A stretch of 64,000 bases of DNA from an uncultured Actinomycetes bacterium (GCA_903825895.1 CAIKCI010000016.1:1-64000); one strand, 5' to 3'; shown: positions 17,204 to 26,765, counted from the first letter of the stretch. Notes: generated by a model not told the origin, from the sequence alone. Program-made: numbers and translations.

Positions 17204-18385
17204 ATGTTTTTAGAAGAGACCAAAGAACAGCAACAGTTACGTGAAGAGTTGCGTGCGTACTACGGGGAACTCTTGACCCCTGAGGTTCGAGAAGGAATTG
17301 CCGCGGGTAATGGTGAGGGTGGCCATGTGTGGCGCGACACCATCATGCGGATGGGAAAAGACGGTTGGTTGGGTATTGGCTGGCCTGAAGAGTTTGGTGG
17401 ACAAGGCCGTCCAGCAACCGATCAATTTATCTTCTTTGATGAAACTCGTCGTGCTGGTGCACCATTTCCCTTCGTGACGATCAACACCGTTGGTCCAACG
17501 ATGATGAACTACGGAACGCCGGAGATGAAATCGTATTACCTGCCAAAGATTCTGGCCGGTGAGTTGATCTTTGCCATCGGCTACACCGAGCCGCAAGCAG
17601 GCACCGACTTGGCGAACTTGCAGACCCGTGCAATTCGCGACGGTGACGAATACGTCATCAACGGAAACAAGATCTACACCTCAGGTGCTGATGAGGCTGA
17701 CTTTGTGTGGCTGGCTTGTCGCACCGATGTTGACGCACCGAAGCACAAGGGCATCTCGATGATTTGCGTGCCGACAACAGCCAAGGGTTTCGAGTGGAGT
17801 TTGATCACCACCGTTGGAGGGAACACGACGACGGCAACCTACTACGAAGACGTGCGTGTGCCCGTCACCGAATTGGTGGGTCAAGAGAACGAAGGTTGGG
17901 GCATGATCACCATGCAACTCAACCACGAGCGCGTGGGGCTGGCTGCCTGGTCGGGACTTGGCCACAAGATGTTCGCTGACGTAGAGAAGTGGGCCCGTGA
18001 GACCGTCATGGACGATGGGCGCCGAGTGATTGATCAAGACTGGGTCGCTCAAGACCTGGCCTACTGTGACGCAGAGCTTCAATCGATGTGGCTGTTGAAC
18101 TGGCGAATGGCAGTGCTGGTTGCGCGCGATGAAGTTGGCGCAGCAGACTCGTCCTTGATGAAGGTCTATGGCACCGAGGTCATCATCGAGATCTATCGAC
18201 GCCTCCTGGGCATCGTGGGCTCAGTTGGCTACGTTGGCCTTGGATCGCCGGGAGCAATTTTGGGTGGGCGTCTTGAAGAAGCCAACCGCCAAGCACAGAT
18301 CAACACCTTTGGTGGTGGCGTCAATGAAGTCCAACGAGAAATTCTCGCCATGGCCGGTCTTGGCATGAAGCGCGCCAAGCGTTAG
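17204..18385 (+). CDS. chsE2: Acyl-CoA dehydrogenase, ChsE2/FadE29-like subunit
   Basis: This 393-residue first gene of the igr-like operon resembles FadE29 (ChsE2) of Mycobacterium: MGKDGWLGIGWPEEFGGQG, FAIGYTEPQAGTDLANL, GADEADFVWLACRTDVDAPK and TFGGGVNEVQREILAMAGL. The likely catalytic base is Glu242 in NHERV. With its partner, the gene at 19407, it should form the heterotetramer that dehydrogenates the last three-carbon (propionyl) steroid side chain. AGGAGG at 17188-17193 supports the start. It is a paralogue of the 12768 gene, and the two could be interchanged, but the neighbouring chsH and ltp2 genes decide the name. Confidence 0.86.
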   Translation: MFLEETKEQQQLREELRAYYGELLTPEVREGIAAGNGEGGHVWRDTIMRMGKDGWLGIGWPEEFGGQGRPATDQFIFFDETRRAGAPFPFVTINTVGPTMMNYGTPEMKSYYLPKILAGELIFAIGYTEPQAGTDLANLQTRAIRDGDEYVINGNKIYTSGADEADFVWLACRTDVDAPKHKGISMICVPTTAKGFEWSLITTVGGNTTTATYYEDVRVPVTELVGQENEGWGMITMQLNHERVGLAAWSGLGHKMFADVEKWARETVMDDGRRVIDQDWVAQDLAYCDAELQSMWLLNWRMAVLVARDEVGAADSSLMKVYGTEVIIEIYRRLLGIVGSVGYVGLGSPGAILGGRLEEANRQAQINTFGGGVNEVQREILAMAGLGMKRAKR

Positions 18386-18402
18386 AACGGCGGAGAGCAC
18401 CC

Positions 18403-19404
18403 ATGAGCGTTGATCATTCTGAGGCCCTCGCGGCGCTCGTCGGCATGTCGACGGGCTTTCCGACGGTTGCCCTTGACCTCGTCAATGAGCCGATGATTCG
18501 CCACTGGGCTGAAGCAATGGGGGACACCAACCCCGTCTACTTTGATGCAGTTGCTGGCGTGACAGCTGGCCTCGGTGGCATTGTTGCCCCTCCAACGATG
18601 TTGCAGGCCTGGTCCATGGTGGGGTTGACGGGAACGCTCAAACGAGAATCATCACGGGGTGAAAAAAAGGACCTTGAGAACGCCAACGACACGATGATGC
18701 GCCTTCTCGACGAAGAGGGACTGACCTCGGTTGTGGCGACGAACTGCGAACAAGAGTATGACCGTCCTCTTCGCCCGGGTGAGCGTATTGCCATGCGGGC
18801 AACCATTGAAACAATCTCCGACGTTAAAAAGACCGGCCTCGGGGTGGGACGTTTTACCACCTCGCTGTCGGAGTTCTTCTCCGTCGATGAGTCGTTCCCG
18901 AGTGATCCATCGCTCCGAGATGCTGCACTGGCGAAGGCCGAGCGCGTGGGCACTATGCGATTTCGGATTTTGAAATTTGCGCCGCAAGCATCTGCACCGG
19001 CAAAACCTCCTCGACCGAAGCCCGCGTTAACCCAAGACAATGCATTCTTTTTTGAAGGGCTCAACGAAGGAAAACTTCTCATTCAACGTTGCACCGCATG
19101 CGCGACGCTTCGCCACCCACCGCTTCCAGCATGTGGCAAGTGTGAGTCGCTCGAGTGGGACACGATTGAATCAAAGGGTAGCGGTGAGATCTATTCATTC
19201 GTCGTCGTCCACTACCCGCAGGTTCCGTCGTTTGACTACCCGCTGCCCATTGCCTTAGTGGCCCTTGATGAAGGAACGCGTATCGTCGCCAACGTCTCGA
19301 TCGACCCTGAACACATAGCAATCGGCCAGAGGGTCATTGCCCGAATTGAAACCTTTGACAATGATCTCAGCCTTCCCGTTTTCGATCTCGACACAGGAGC
19401 ATAA
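18403..19404 (+). CDS. chsH2: ChsH2-like enoyl-CoA hydratase subunit with DUF35 domain
   Basis: This 333-residue protein has a MaoC-like hot-dog domain (about 15-190) followed by a DUF35 domain (about 215-333) with a four-cysteine zinc ribbon: Cys230, Cys233, Cys244, Cys247. This two-domain layout is that of ChsH2 (Rv3542c type), which pairs with ChsH1 to hydrate the 17-(propenoyl)-CoA steroid. Its DUF35 part docks onto the Ltp2 aldolase. The MaoC part lacks an obvious catalytic Asp/His pair, as expected for the partner subunit. It lies 17 bases after chsE2 and 2 bases before chsE1. Confidence 0.9.
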   Translation: MSVDHSEALAALVGMSTGFPTVALDLVNEPMIRHWAEAMGDTNPVYFDAVAGVTAGLGGIVAPPTMLQAWSMVGLTGTLKRESSRGEKKDLENANDTMMRLLDEEGLTSVVATNCEQEYDRPLRPGERIAMRATIETISDVKKTGLGVGRFTTSLSEFFSVDESFPSDPSLRDAALAKAERVGTMRFRILKFAPQASAPAKPPRPKPALTQDNAFFFEGLNEGKLLIQRCTACATLRHPPLPACGKCESLEWDTIESKGSGEIYSFVVVHYPQVPSFDYPLPIALVALDEGTRIVANVSIDPEHIAIGQRVIARIETFDNDLSLPVFDLDTGA

Positions 19405-19406
19405 CG

Positions 19407-20546
19407 ATGGACTTTGGATTCAATGAAGAGCAAGAAGCGATACGCGAAGCAGCGCGAGGAATCTTTCAAGGGCTGATCACGCCAGATCGAGTCAACGAGG
19501 TCGAACACAGCGACGAGCGTATTGACCGTGATCTGTGGAAGGCATTGGCCGATGCGGATCTCTTGGGTATTGGGATCCCTGATGCCTTTGGAGGCATCGG
19601 TGGAGGGATGATGGAGATCGGCCTCGTGCTCGAAGAGCAAGGCCAAGTCGTCGCCCCGATCCCGCTGCACGCCACGGTGGTCACCGGATCGATGCCCATC
19701 GCGCTGTTTGGATCAGATGAGTTGAAAGAGACCTATCTTCCTGGCGTCGTGAGTGGTGCGACGATCTTGACCGCCGCACTCAGCGGCGTGGCAACCTCGC
19801 CAACCTTCTCCCCGACGGTCACCGCTGAGCGACAGGGCGACAGTTGGGCGCTGAATGGAACGGCAGGAACAGTGCCGTTTGCGCACATTGCCGAAGCCAT
19901 CATCGTGCCCGCCAAGACTCCTGACAACGACGTAGTGATCTTGATTGTCCCCGCCAACTCGACGGGGTTAACCCAAGAACGCGTTCTTACGACGAATCGA
20001 GCGATTCACCCCACGGTGCACTTTGACGGTGTGGTCGTGCCCAAAAGCCACGTCTTGGCGGAACCATCGGTCGGCCGTGACGTGACTCGCCAAATCCTTG
20101 ACCGAGCGATGACGGGTCTTTCGTTGACCCAGATCGGTGTCTGTGAAGCCGCCCTCAAGCAGACCGCAGAGCACCTGAATCAACGTGAGCAGTTTGGCCG
20201 CCCGCTGAGCACGTTCCAAGGCACCATGTTGCGAGCGGCTGATGCGGCGATCGATACCGAGGCCTTGCGCGTGACGGCGTGGCAAGCAGCGTGGCGCTTG
20301 GACGAAGGCCTTGAATCGACTGAAGCGGTCCTCGTGGCGAAATGGCAAGCATCTTTGCGTGGACAGCGAGTCGTGCACGCCACGCAACACCTCCACGGGG
20401 GGACCGGTGCGGATATCACCTATCCGATTCACCGCTACTTCCTCTGGGGCAAACAGATCGAACTGGAACTTGGGAGTCCAAGCCTTCAGTTGGCACGATT
20501 GGGCGATTTGATTACTGACCACCCAGACCAGATCGTCCACCGATGA
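19407..20546 (+). CDS. chsE1: Acyl-CoA dehydrogenase, ChsE1/FadE28-like subunit
   Basis: This 379-residue acyl-CoA dehydrogenase-fold subunit resembles FadE28 (ChsE1): REQFGRPLSTFQGTMLRAAD, GQRVVHATQHLHGGTGADIT and YPIHRYFLWGKQIE. The glutamate-bearing helix of its partner is replaced by AMTGLSLTQIGVCEAALK, without the ER pair, so it is taken as the non-catalytic subunit of the ChsE1-ChsE2 complex. In Mycobacterium the two genes are adjacent; here chsH2 lies between them. The stop overlaps the chsH1 start by four bases. Confidence 0.86.
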   Translation: MDFGFNEEQEAIREAARGIFQGLITPDRVNEVEHSDERIDRDLWKALADADLLGIGIPDAFGGIGGGMMEIGLVLEEQGQVVAPIPLHATVVTGSMPIALFGSDELKETYLPGVVSGATILTAALSGVATSPTFSPTVTAERQGDSWALNGTAGTVPFAHIAEAIIVPAKTPDNDVVILIVPANSTGLTQERVLTTNRAIHPTVHFDGVVVPKSHVLAEPSVGRDVTRQILDRAMTGLSLTQIGVCEAALKQTAEHLNQREQFGRPLSTFQGTMLRAADAAIDTEALRVTAWQAAWRLDEGLESTEAVLVAKWQASLRGQRVVHATQHLHGGTGADITYPIHRYFLWGKQIELELGSPSLQLARLGDLITDHPDQIVHR

Positions 20547-20983
20547 GCCAGCGTACTTTTTCCTCGGTCGCCGTGGGCGATGTGCTCCCCGAGCTGGTGC
20601 TTCCCATTACGCCGACCTTGATTGTCTCTGGGGCATTGGCGAGTCGGGACTATCAAGATGTTCACCATGACAAAGACCTGGCCAATGAACGAGGCAGCAA
20701 AGATATTTTCATGAACATTTTGACGACGAACGGCCTCGTGGGTCGCTACATCACGGACTGGACCGGCCCGGCAGGCTTGCTGCGACGCGTCGACATCCGG
20801 CTGGGTGCTCCGAACTATCCCGGCGACACCATGGTGTTGACCGGTGAAGTTATCACCGTCGCCGAGGACGAGCGAGATGCTGCGTACGGCGTCGTTCATA
20901 TCGCTGTTGTTGGCGCAAATGACCTTGGAAACCATGTCCAAGGAACGGTCCAGGTTTCGCTTCCCCTCAAGGAGTCCGCATGA
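20543..20983 (+). CDS. chsH1: ChsH1-like enoyl-CoA hydratase subunit
   Basis: This 146-residue single hot-dog-domain protein has SRDYQDVHHDKDLAN near the start. Asp36 and His41 have the five-residue spacing of the catalytic pair of R-specific hydratases and of ChsH1. It should supply the active site of the ChsH1-ChsH2 heterotetramer that adds water to the steroid enoyl-CoA. Its start overlaps chsE1 and its stop overlaps ltp2, each by four bases (ATGA), so all three are translationally coupled. Confidence 0.9.
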   Translation: MSQRTFSSVAVGDVLPELVLPITPTLIVSGALASRDYQDVHHDKDLANERGSKDIFMNILTTNGLVGRYITDWTGPAGLLRRVDIRLGAPNYPGDTMVLTGEVITVAEDERDAAYGVVHIAVVGANDLGNHVQGTVQVSLPLKESA

Positions 20984-22161
20984 GCGCCCACAGTTTTGCC
21001 GGAGAGACCGCCATTGTAGGAATCGGTGCAACAGAGTTCTCAAAGGACTCAGGCCGCTCCGAACTCCGTCTTGCCGTCGAGGCAGTGAAAGCAGCGATCG
21101 CCGACGCAGGAATCAAGCCCAGTGACGTGGGAGGAATGGTCACCTATTCATCCGATACCAACCCCGACGTCGACATCGCCCGATCGCTCGGCATTGGCGA
21201 CCTTACGTTCTTCTCCCGAATCCATTATGGCGGGGGAGCAGCCTGTGGAACGGTGCAGCAAGCAGCGTTGGCCGTCCACGCCGGCGTGGCTGACTACGTG
21301 GTCTGTTATCGAGCCTTCAATGAGCGCTCGGGTAATCGTTTTGGCGCTGGCGTTCAGGGTCGAGCTCCGATGCCGAATGCTGAGAATGCTCATTTGGCCT
21401 CCTACATCCCCGTGGGGCTCTTAACCCCGGCATCATGGGTCGCGCTGGCAGCGCAGCGGTACATGCACGTCAATGGCGCCACCAGCGAAGACCTGGGGGT
21501 TATCGCCGTGGCTGACCGCAAACACGCAGCAACCAACCCCAAGGCCTGGTTCTACGAGCAGCCCATCACCTTGGAGGATCACCAAAACTCGCGTTGGATC
21601 GTCGAGCCACTCCACCTCCTGGACTGCTGTCAAGAGACGGACGGCGCCCAGGCCATCGTGGTGACCACCAAAGAGCGAGCGAAGGACCTTCCTCATGCTC
21701 CGGTCGTCATTCAGGCGGCTGCCCAAGGTTCAGGTGCGGGTCAAGACATGATGACCAGTTATTACCGCGACGACCTCTTGGGTCTTCCCGAAATGTCAGT
21801 GGTGGCTCGTCAGCTCTGGGAGTCAAGTGGCATGGGCCCCGATGACATGGACGCAGCAATTCTTTATGACCACTTCACGCCCTACGTTCTCTATCAGTTG
21901 GAAGAACTTGGATTCTGTAAGAAAGGTGAAGCGAAAGACTTCATCAAGGGCGGACGCATTGAACTGGGTGGGGATCTGCCGATCAATATGCACGGCGGCC
22001 AACTTGGTGAAGCGTATCTCCACGGAATGAACGGGATTGCTGAAGCTGTGCGTCAGGTGCGTGGCCACGCCGTCAACCAAGTCGACGGGCTCGAGCGCAT
22101 TGTTGTGACGGCAGGCACTGGCGTACCAACCAGTGGGCTCGTGTTAAGCCACGATGCCTAA
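20980..22161 (+). CDS. ltp2: Ltp2-like steroid side-chain aldolase (SCP2-thiolase fold)
   Basis: This 393-residue thiolase-fold protein of the lipid-transfer/SCP2 type has AIVGIGATEFSKDSGRSELR, HYGGGAACGTVQQAALAV, DHFTPYVLYQLEELGFC and LPINMHGGQLGEAYLHGMNG. Ltp2 is the retro-aldolase that splits the hydrated three-carbon side chain into propionyl-CoA and a 17-keto steroid, working with the DUF35 domain of ChsH2. Being last in the operon with chsH1-chsH2 makes the assignment firm. The stop lies 18 bases from the convergent ligase stop, with no clear terminator between. Confidence 0.9.
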   Translation: MSAHSFAGETAIVGIGATEFSKDSGRSELRLAVEAVKAAIADAGIKPSDVGGMVTYSSDTNPDVDIARSLGIGDLTFFSRIHYGGGAACGTVQQAALAVHAGVADYVVCYRAFNERSGNRFGAGVQGRAPMPNAENAHLASYIPVGLLTPASWVALAAQRYMHVNGATSEDLGVIAVADRKHAATNPKAWFYEQPITLEDHQNSRWIVEPLHLLDCCQETDGAQAIVVTTKERAKDLPHAPVVIQAAAQGSGAGQDMMTSYYRDDLLGLPEMSVVARQLWESSGMGPDDMDAAILYDHFTPYVLYQLEELGFCKKGEAKDFIKGGRIELGGDLPINMHGGQLGEAYLHGMNGIAEAVRQVRGHAVNQVDGLERIVVTAGTGVPTSGLVLSHDA

Positions 22162-22179
22162 GGACTGAAGAGCGCAGTA

Positions 22180-23853
22180 CTACAGCACGCGCGATGCAGT
22201 TGCCTCATTGAGGCGTGCAATCGTTGCGTGATCGAGCGCCTCATAGGAAAGATCTTTCCCGGGGCGCCACAGAATTGTCTCGTCGCTATTCCACCGCTCG
22301 GCACGGAGGGCTTTTTTCACGACCTTTGAGGTTGCGGTTTTCGGAAGATCATGCGTGAGGCGGAGATACTTCGGGGCCCACTTCGTCCCGAGATCTTCTT
22401 GAACGCTCAAGAACTCAACGAACTCTTGGGCGTCGAGGTCGTGGCCTGGAACAATCTCCAAGGCGGCCATCACTTGGTCGCCGATGTGCTCATCGGGCAC
22501 GGCGTAAACAGCGGCCAAGAGAATGCTGGGGTGGCGCTGCAAGATCCGTTCGATGGGAGCAGCGGCAAAGTTCTCTCCGTCGACCCGCAGCCAGTCGAAG
22601 TCCCGCCCGGCAAAGTAGAAGAACCCCGCTTCATCTCGATAGGCTAAGTCTCCGGTCCAGTACTGTCCATCTCTCACCCGGGCGTTCACAGCTTCCGTGT
22701 TTTGCCAGTACCCCTCGAAGGTGGCGCCTCCGGTGCGAGAGACCAACTCACCGATGCACTCCTCTGCGTTCAGGAGTGCTCCTCCAGGCCCAAAGCGGGC
22801 TGGAGGACACTCGACACCCGTTTCTGGGTCGAGGACGACGGTGCCCTCTGGGGCTCTCCCGAGCGCTCCAGGCGGCGTATCTGGGGTCCGATTGACGTTG
22901 GCTCCTCCCTCAGAGGATCCGTAGTTTTCTGAGACCACGCAGCCGAAGCGTTGGCCAAACTTCGCCACGTCGTCGTGAGCGCCTTCATTGCCAAAACATG
23001 TGGTCAGGGTGGTATCGGCATCGTCGGGTTGCTCCGGGGTGGCCAAAATATAGGAGAGTGGCTTGCCGACATAGTTGAAGTAGGTCACGCCAAACTCCCG
23101 GACGTCAGGAAGAAATCCCGAGGCCGAGAACTTGCCCGTTGAGGGGAGGGCCAGCGCTCCGCCGGCAGCCAAACTTGGCCCCCAGTTCGCCATCAGGGCA
23201 TTCGAGTGAAAGAGCGGCATGGCGCAGTAAAAGACGTCATTGTGCCCGAGGCCCATCATCTGAGGAAGCACGCCAGCGATACCGGCCAGACGTCCTTGAC
23301 TGCAGATGACGGCTTTTGGTGCACCAGAGGTTCCCGAGGTGAAAAGAAGATAGCCCAGCGTGTTTGGCGTAATGGTCTGGTCGACGACGTCCGACGCATG
23401 GGTGTCTCCAAACGGGCGCAGCGCGTCAGCAGCGTCACTACTTCCAGGAATAAACACTCGGTCTGACTCACGCTCAACGACCCCCAGCGCATCACCCAAG
23501 TGGAATCCGTCGACCAAGGGGAAGTATTCCTCGGAGACCACGAGAAGTTGACACTCTGTATGGGCCAGGTCTCGGGCTAGTTCTTCACCACGATGCGTCG
23601 GGTTGGCGCCGACGACTGCGGCGCCGACCATGGCCGCAGCTTCAAGCCAGAGGGGGTAGTCCAAAGAGTTGTCGGAGAGGACTGCGAGGTGGAATGGACC
23701 TGGTCGGCGCATAGCCAAAAGCCACGCTGCACGCTGTGCAGCCATGGCAACTGATTCACGGTGCGAATACTGCCCGCCAGAAAAGATAATTCCGGGGTTA
23801 TCGTCTTCGGCACGGGCTATCACCAAGCCGGCCACCGTTGTTGAATCCATCAT
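22180..23853 (-). CDS. fadD17: Steroid-CoA ligase, FadD17-like
   Basis: This 557-residue adenylate-forming enzyme has the P-loop LLFTSGTSGAPKAV, MPLFHSNALMANWG, NYVGKPLSYILATPEQPDDAD, GSSEGGANVNRTPDTPPGALG and AYRDEAGFFYFAGR. These blocks closely follow mycobacterial FadD17, which activates steroid side-chain acids and in Mycobacterium sits beside fadE26-fadE27. The ATP-binding and hinge motifs (YWTGD, AGR) are present. Two ATG codons stand in tandem (23853 and 23850), with GGAGG nine bases upstream of the first. It is transcribed convergently to the igr-like operon. Confidence 0.88.
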   Translation of the reverse strand: MMDSTTVAGLVIARAEDDNPGIIFSGGQYSHRESVAMAAQRAAWLLAMRRPGPFHLAVLSDNSLDYPLWLEAAAMVGAAVVGANPTHRGEELARDLAHTECQLLVVSEEYFPLVDGFHLGDALGVVERESDRVFIPGSSDAADALRPFGDTHASDVVDQTITPNTLGYLLFTSGTSGAPKAVICSQGRLAGIAGVLPQMMGLGHNDVFYCAMPLFHSNALMANWGPSLAAGGALALPSTGKFSASGFLPDVREFGVTYFNYVGKPLSYILATPEQPDDADTTLTTCFGNEGAHDDVAKFGQRFGCVVSENYGSSEGGANVNRTPDTPPGALGRAPEGTVVLDPETGVECPPARFGPGGALLNAEECIGELVSRTGGATFEGYWQNTEAVNARVRDGQYWTGDLAYRDEAGFFYFAGRDFDWLRVDGENFAAAPIERILQRHPSILLAAVYAVPDEHIGDQVMAALEIVPGHDLDAQEFVEFLSVQEDLGTKWAPKYLRLTHDLPKTATSKVVKKALRAERWNSDETILWRPGKDLSYEALDHATIARLNEATASRVL

Positions 23854-23920
23854 CTCGTACTTCCTCCCAGAACGCCCCAGAAACTATTCCCTGGACAATC
23901 TAGACGACGGTTCTGCGAGG

Positions 23921-25096
23921 CTAATGAGGAAGGCCGGTGACGACGGCAAGGATGCCGAGGAGAGCGCCGGTGAGGAGAATGAGGGGCGTGCCTCGCTTGA
24001 GGACAAGCAGCCACACTGCGGCAATCAATGCGATTGGGAGTTGCCAAAGGTGGACGAACCCGAGAGCCAAGAGTACCGAGGTACCCAGGATTGCTCCGAT
24101 TGCTGCCGGACCAGCGCCGCGCAGAAATGCTTGGGCGCTTGGCGAGTTGCGAATCGCCTCAAAAGAGGGTGCCAAAAAGAGGATGAAGAGAAAGGAGGGA
24201 GCGAAGGCAATGACTGCGGCAAGGACTCCCCAGCTCAGTCCGCCAGCGGCATAGCCCACGGCAGCAACCGTCTGTACGACCGGGCCGGGGGTGAGTTGTC
24301 CGAGCGCTACGGCAGTGAGAAATTGTGAGTTGGTCATCCAGTGATAGCGATGGACAGCATCAGCTTGCATGAGGGGAATAATGACGAATCCTCCACCAAA
24401 ACTCAACGCTCCGACTTTGAGTGCGGTCCAGATAATGGGGAGCACTGATCCTGGAGCGATGACCAAGAGAGCGAGGACACTGAGTTTCTTCGGCACCACG
24501 CGTTGTTGTGCTCGAAAGATCAGCAGTTCCGCGACACCACAGAACAAAAGGGCGAGGACCAAGAGCGGCCCGAGAAGCAGGCAACTCACCAAGCCCACGA
24601 TTCCCCAAAGGAAGAATCTTATTACTTGGACTCGCTCTTGGCGCACCCGAGCCATTGCCGGCCGACCGAGATCAATCCCAGCACGCAGCGCAATCAACGG
24701 AATGACCGCGCCCGCTCCAAGTGCAGCACCAAGGAGCAGGCCCGGAGGGGATGATCCGAGAAAAAAGATACTGGCAATGAGGATGGCGATGAGCCCGGGG
24801 ATGATGAAGCACAGCCCACCAAGGACGGCTCCCGGTGAGCGGCGCAGTTTCCATGCGCAGTACATAGCCAATTGCGTAGAGGCCGGGCCGGGTAAAAGAT
24901 TTACCGTAGCGACGGCATGTTCGAACTCGTCGGTCGACATCCATTGGTGGCGGGTCACCATAAGATCGCGCAACATCACGATATGCGCTTGTGGGCCACC
25001 AAATCCTGTGACACCGAGTCGTGTCCAGAGCCAGATAATCCGCCACAACGAAACTCTTTGGGCGCCGGCGTGAGCACCCACTGTCGATTCACTCAC
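23921..25096 (-). CDS. chrA: ChrA-family transporter
   Basis: This 391-residue membrane protein is made of two homologous CHR halves. The first carries VTGFGGPQAHI and NLLPGPASTQLA, the second LSFGGGFVIIPLM and LGQLTPGPVVQTVAAVGYAAG. About ten to twelve hydrophobic helices are visible. The family exports chromate by proton exchange in the studied members, but many homologues are encoded far from any chromate gene and their substrate is unknown. No chromate-responsive regulator is nearby. It lies nine bases after the LCP gene on the same strand and may be co-transcribed. Confidence 0.9.
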   Translation of the reverse strand: MSESTVGAHAGAQRVSLWRIIWLWTRLGVTGFGGPQAHIVMLRDLMVTRHQWMSTDEFEHAVATVNLLPGPASTQLAMYCAWKLRRSPGAVLGGLCFIIPGLIAILIASIFFLGSSPPGLLLGAALGAGAVIPLIALRAGIDLGRPAMARVRQERVQVIRFFLWGIVGLVSCLLLGPLLVLALLFCGVAELLIFRAQQRVVPKKLSVLALLVIAPGSVLPIIWTALKVGALSFGGGFVIIPLMQADAVHRYHWMTNSQFLTAVALGQLTPGPVVQTVAAVGYAAGGLSWGVLAAVIAFAPSFLFILFLAPSFEAIRNSPSAQAFLRGAGPAAIGAILGTSVLLALGFVHLWQLPIALIAAVWLLVLKRGTPLILLTGALLGILAVVTGLPH

Positions 25097-25105
25097 GCAG
25101 GGAGC

Positions 25106-26761
25106 CTATTTACCTTTGCCACCCGAAGCCGTGCATGATCGAGGATCCCACGGCTGCAAGGTCGTCACCGCAGGGTTAGGAGCCGCAAAGCCTGGCACCG
25201 GCGGGATCGTCGTCGTTGTCGGTGGAGTGGTGGTCGAGGTGGAGTGCCCCTTGGCCTTTGTCGTGGTGCTTGTCACAGGCGCAGTCGTCGTCGTTGGACT
25301 GGGTGTGGCGAGCGGGATGTACCAGTTGGTGCCGAGCACAACGGTCACCGGAGCGGTCATTGTCGGGTCGTAGGCCAAGATGGACTGGCCGCTGATTACT
25401 CTCTCGGCGTTTTGGGCCTGGGCGACAACATCGGGGTTCAGTGAGTTATAGGTAATAACCGTTTCTGCTGGATTCCCCACTGGCGTCGTGTCTTCAACCG
25501 AGCCAATGTGAAAACCTAAATATTGGAGCTGTGACGCAGCGGTCTGGCCTTCACCGCTTTTGCCGCTTCCATTCTGAATGCTCACGGTCGTCACCTGCCA
25601 CTTGGGCAACGGCTTGCCCGTCATCGTATTCGTGTAGAGGGATTCATGAAGGAATGCCAAGATTGTGCCGTTATCGGCGTAGTTGATGGGGAAGGTGACG
25701 TTTCCGTAGTCGGAGCCTTTGTAGATGTAGGAATACGAGGTTGAGGTCATCACGGGCAGGGTGAGTTCAGGGACGGACCCGATGTCGACATTTTGGAAGT
25801 GCAGCACCATTGACGCCATATGGCTTGTTGAAAAGCCGGAGTCAACGGTGAGGTGGGGCGCTACTGAGCTAATGATCTTTGTGTCGGTGATTGGGTTGGT
25901 GAGGCCCTGTGCCTTCACCGTCGCACCGAGTACTTTCAAGAATTCGTGGTCTCTGCGAATTCGCGCCAAGTCGCTCAAGGATTCTTGCGGCCAGTTCGCT
26001 GGGTTGGTTCCCGAGGTGGCCGTTTGATACTGGAGGTGGCGGGCGCGCACCACTTGGAGTGCTTCAATGCCTGTGAGGTGGACACACCCGGTCGTGAGTT
26101 GGCGAAGGCCTGAGTAGGCGTCGTAGACCGGTGTGGGGAAGTACATCGAGACGCCGCCTAAGGCATCGACGACCTCGGCAAAGGTTTGAAAGTTTAATTC
26201 GACATAGTGCTGAATGGGAATAGCGAAGTCCTGTTCAATGGCCTTGACTAACTGACTTGGACCCTCGGCGAGGGCCGCATCGATTTTCTGGGCGCCGCTT
26301 GATCGGGCGTTGGGAATAAAGGTGTCACGAGGTATCGAAAGAATCGTGACTTTGCTGGTCGTCCAGTCAAGGTGCAAGATCATGATGACGTCACTATTCA
26401 CGCCGGTCACGCCCTGGGAGCACAGTCCGTAGGCCGGATTCTGCACCGTTAACGCACACCGACTCGTGGAGCCCACCAGCAAGATGTTTTCAGTCCCGGC
26501 TGCCTGTCCAGTTGAAGGAGCATTGGTCAGATTCTGAACATCAATTCTGTTGACACGTGTCGATTCCCAATAGAGGTAGCCACTTCCAGCAATGACAATG
26601 AGGGCCAGTACCAAACAGAGCGAGAGGACAATCTGAACCCACCGTTTGCTGGGCCAGAAGCGACGCCGCTTTTTCGGTGCGGCATGGCGCGGCCCTACTG
26701 GCGGGTTGGCCTGGGCGTCACTGCCAGCGCTGTTTTCAGGGGGAGGGCCCGAGATGGACAT
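25106..26761 (-). CDS. LytR-CpsA-Psr (LCP) family protein with LytR_C domain
   Basis: This 551-residue membrane-anchored enzyme transfers polyanionic glycopolymers from a lipid carrier to peptidoglycan. After a Pro-rich basic leader comes one transmembrane helix (about 45-65), then the LCP domain (about 90-310) with the catalytic arginine blocks SIPRDT and ARIRRDHEFL. A LytR_C domain follows (about 395-480, VSIQNGSGKSGEGQ), and then a Thr-rich tail. In actinobacteria such proteins attach arabinogalactan-like polymers. The start has no strong ribosome-binding site but lies four bases after the upstream gene, so coupling is likely. Confidence 0.9.
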   Translation of the reverse strand: MSISGPPPENSAGSDAQANPPVGPRHAAPKKRRRFWPSKRWVQIVLSLCLVLALIVIAGSGYLYWESTRVNRIDVQNLTNAPSTGQAAGTENILLVGSTSRCALTVQNPAYGLCSQGVTGVNSDVIMILHLDWTTSKVTILSIPRDTFIPNARSSGAQKIDAALAEGPSQLVKAIEQDFAIPIQHYVELNFQTFAEVVDALGGVSMYFPTPVYDAYSGLRQLTTGCVHLTGIEALQVVRARHLQYQTATSGTNPANWPQESLSDLARIRRDHEFLKVLGATVKAQGLTNPITDTKIISSVAPHLTVDSGFSTSHMASMVLHFQNVDIGSVPELTLPVMTSTSYSYIYKGSDYGNVTFPINYADNGTILAFLHESLYTNTMTGKPLPKWQVTTVSIQNGSGKSGEGQTAASQLQYLGFHIGSVEDTTPVGNPAETVITYNSLNPDVVAQAQNAERVISGQSILAYDPTMTAPVTVVLGTNWYIPLATPSPTTTTAPVTSTTTKAKGHSTSTTTPPTTTTIPPVPGFAAPNPAVTTLQPWDPRSCTASGGKGK

Positions 26762-26765
26762 AGAA

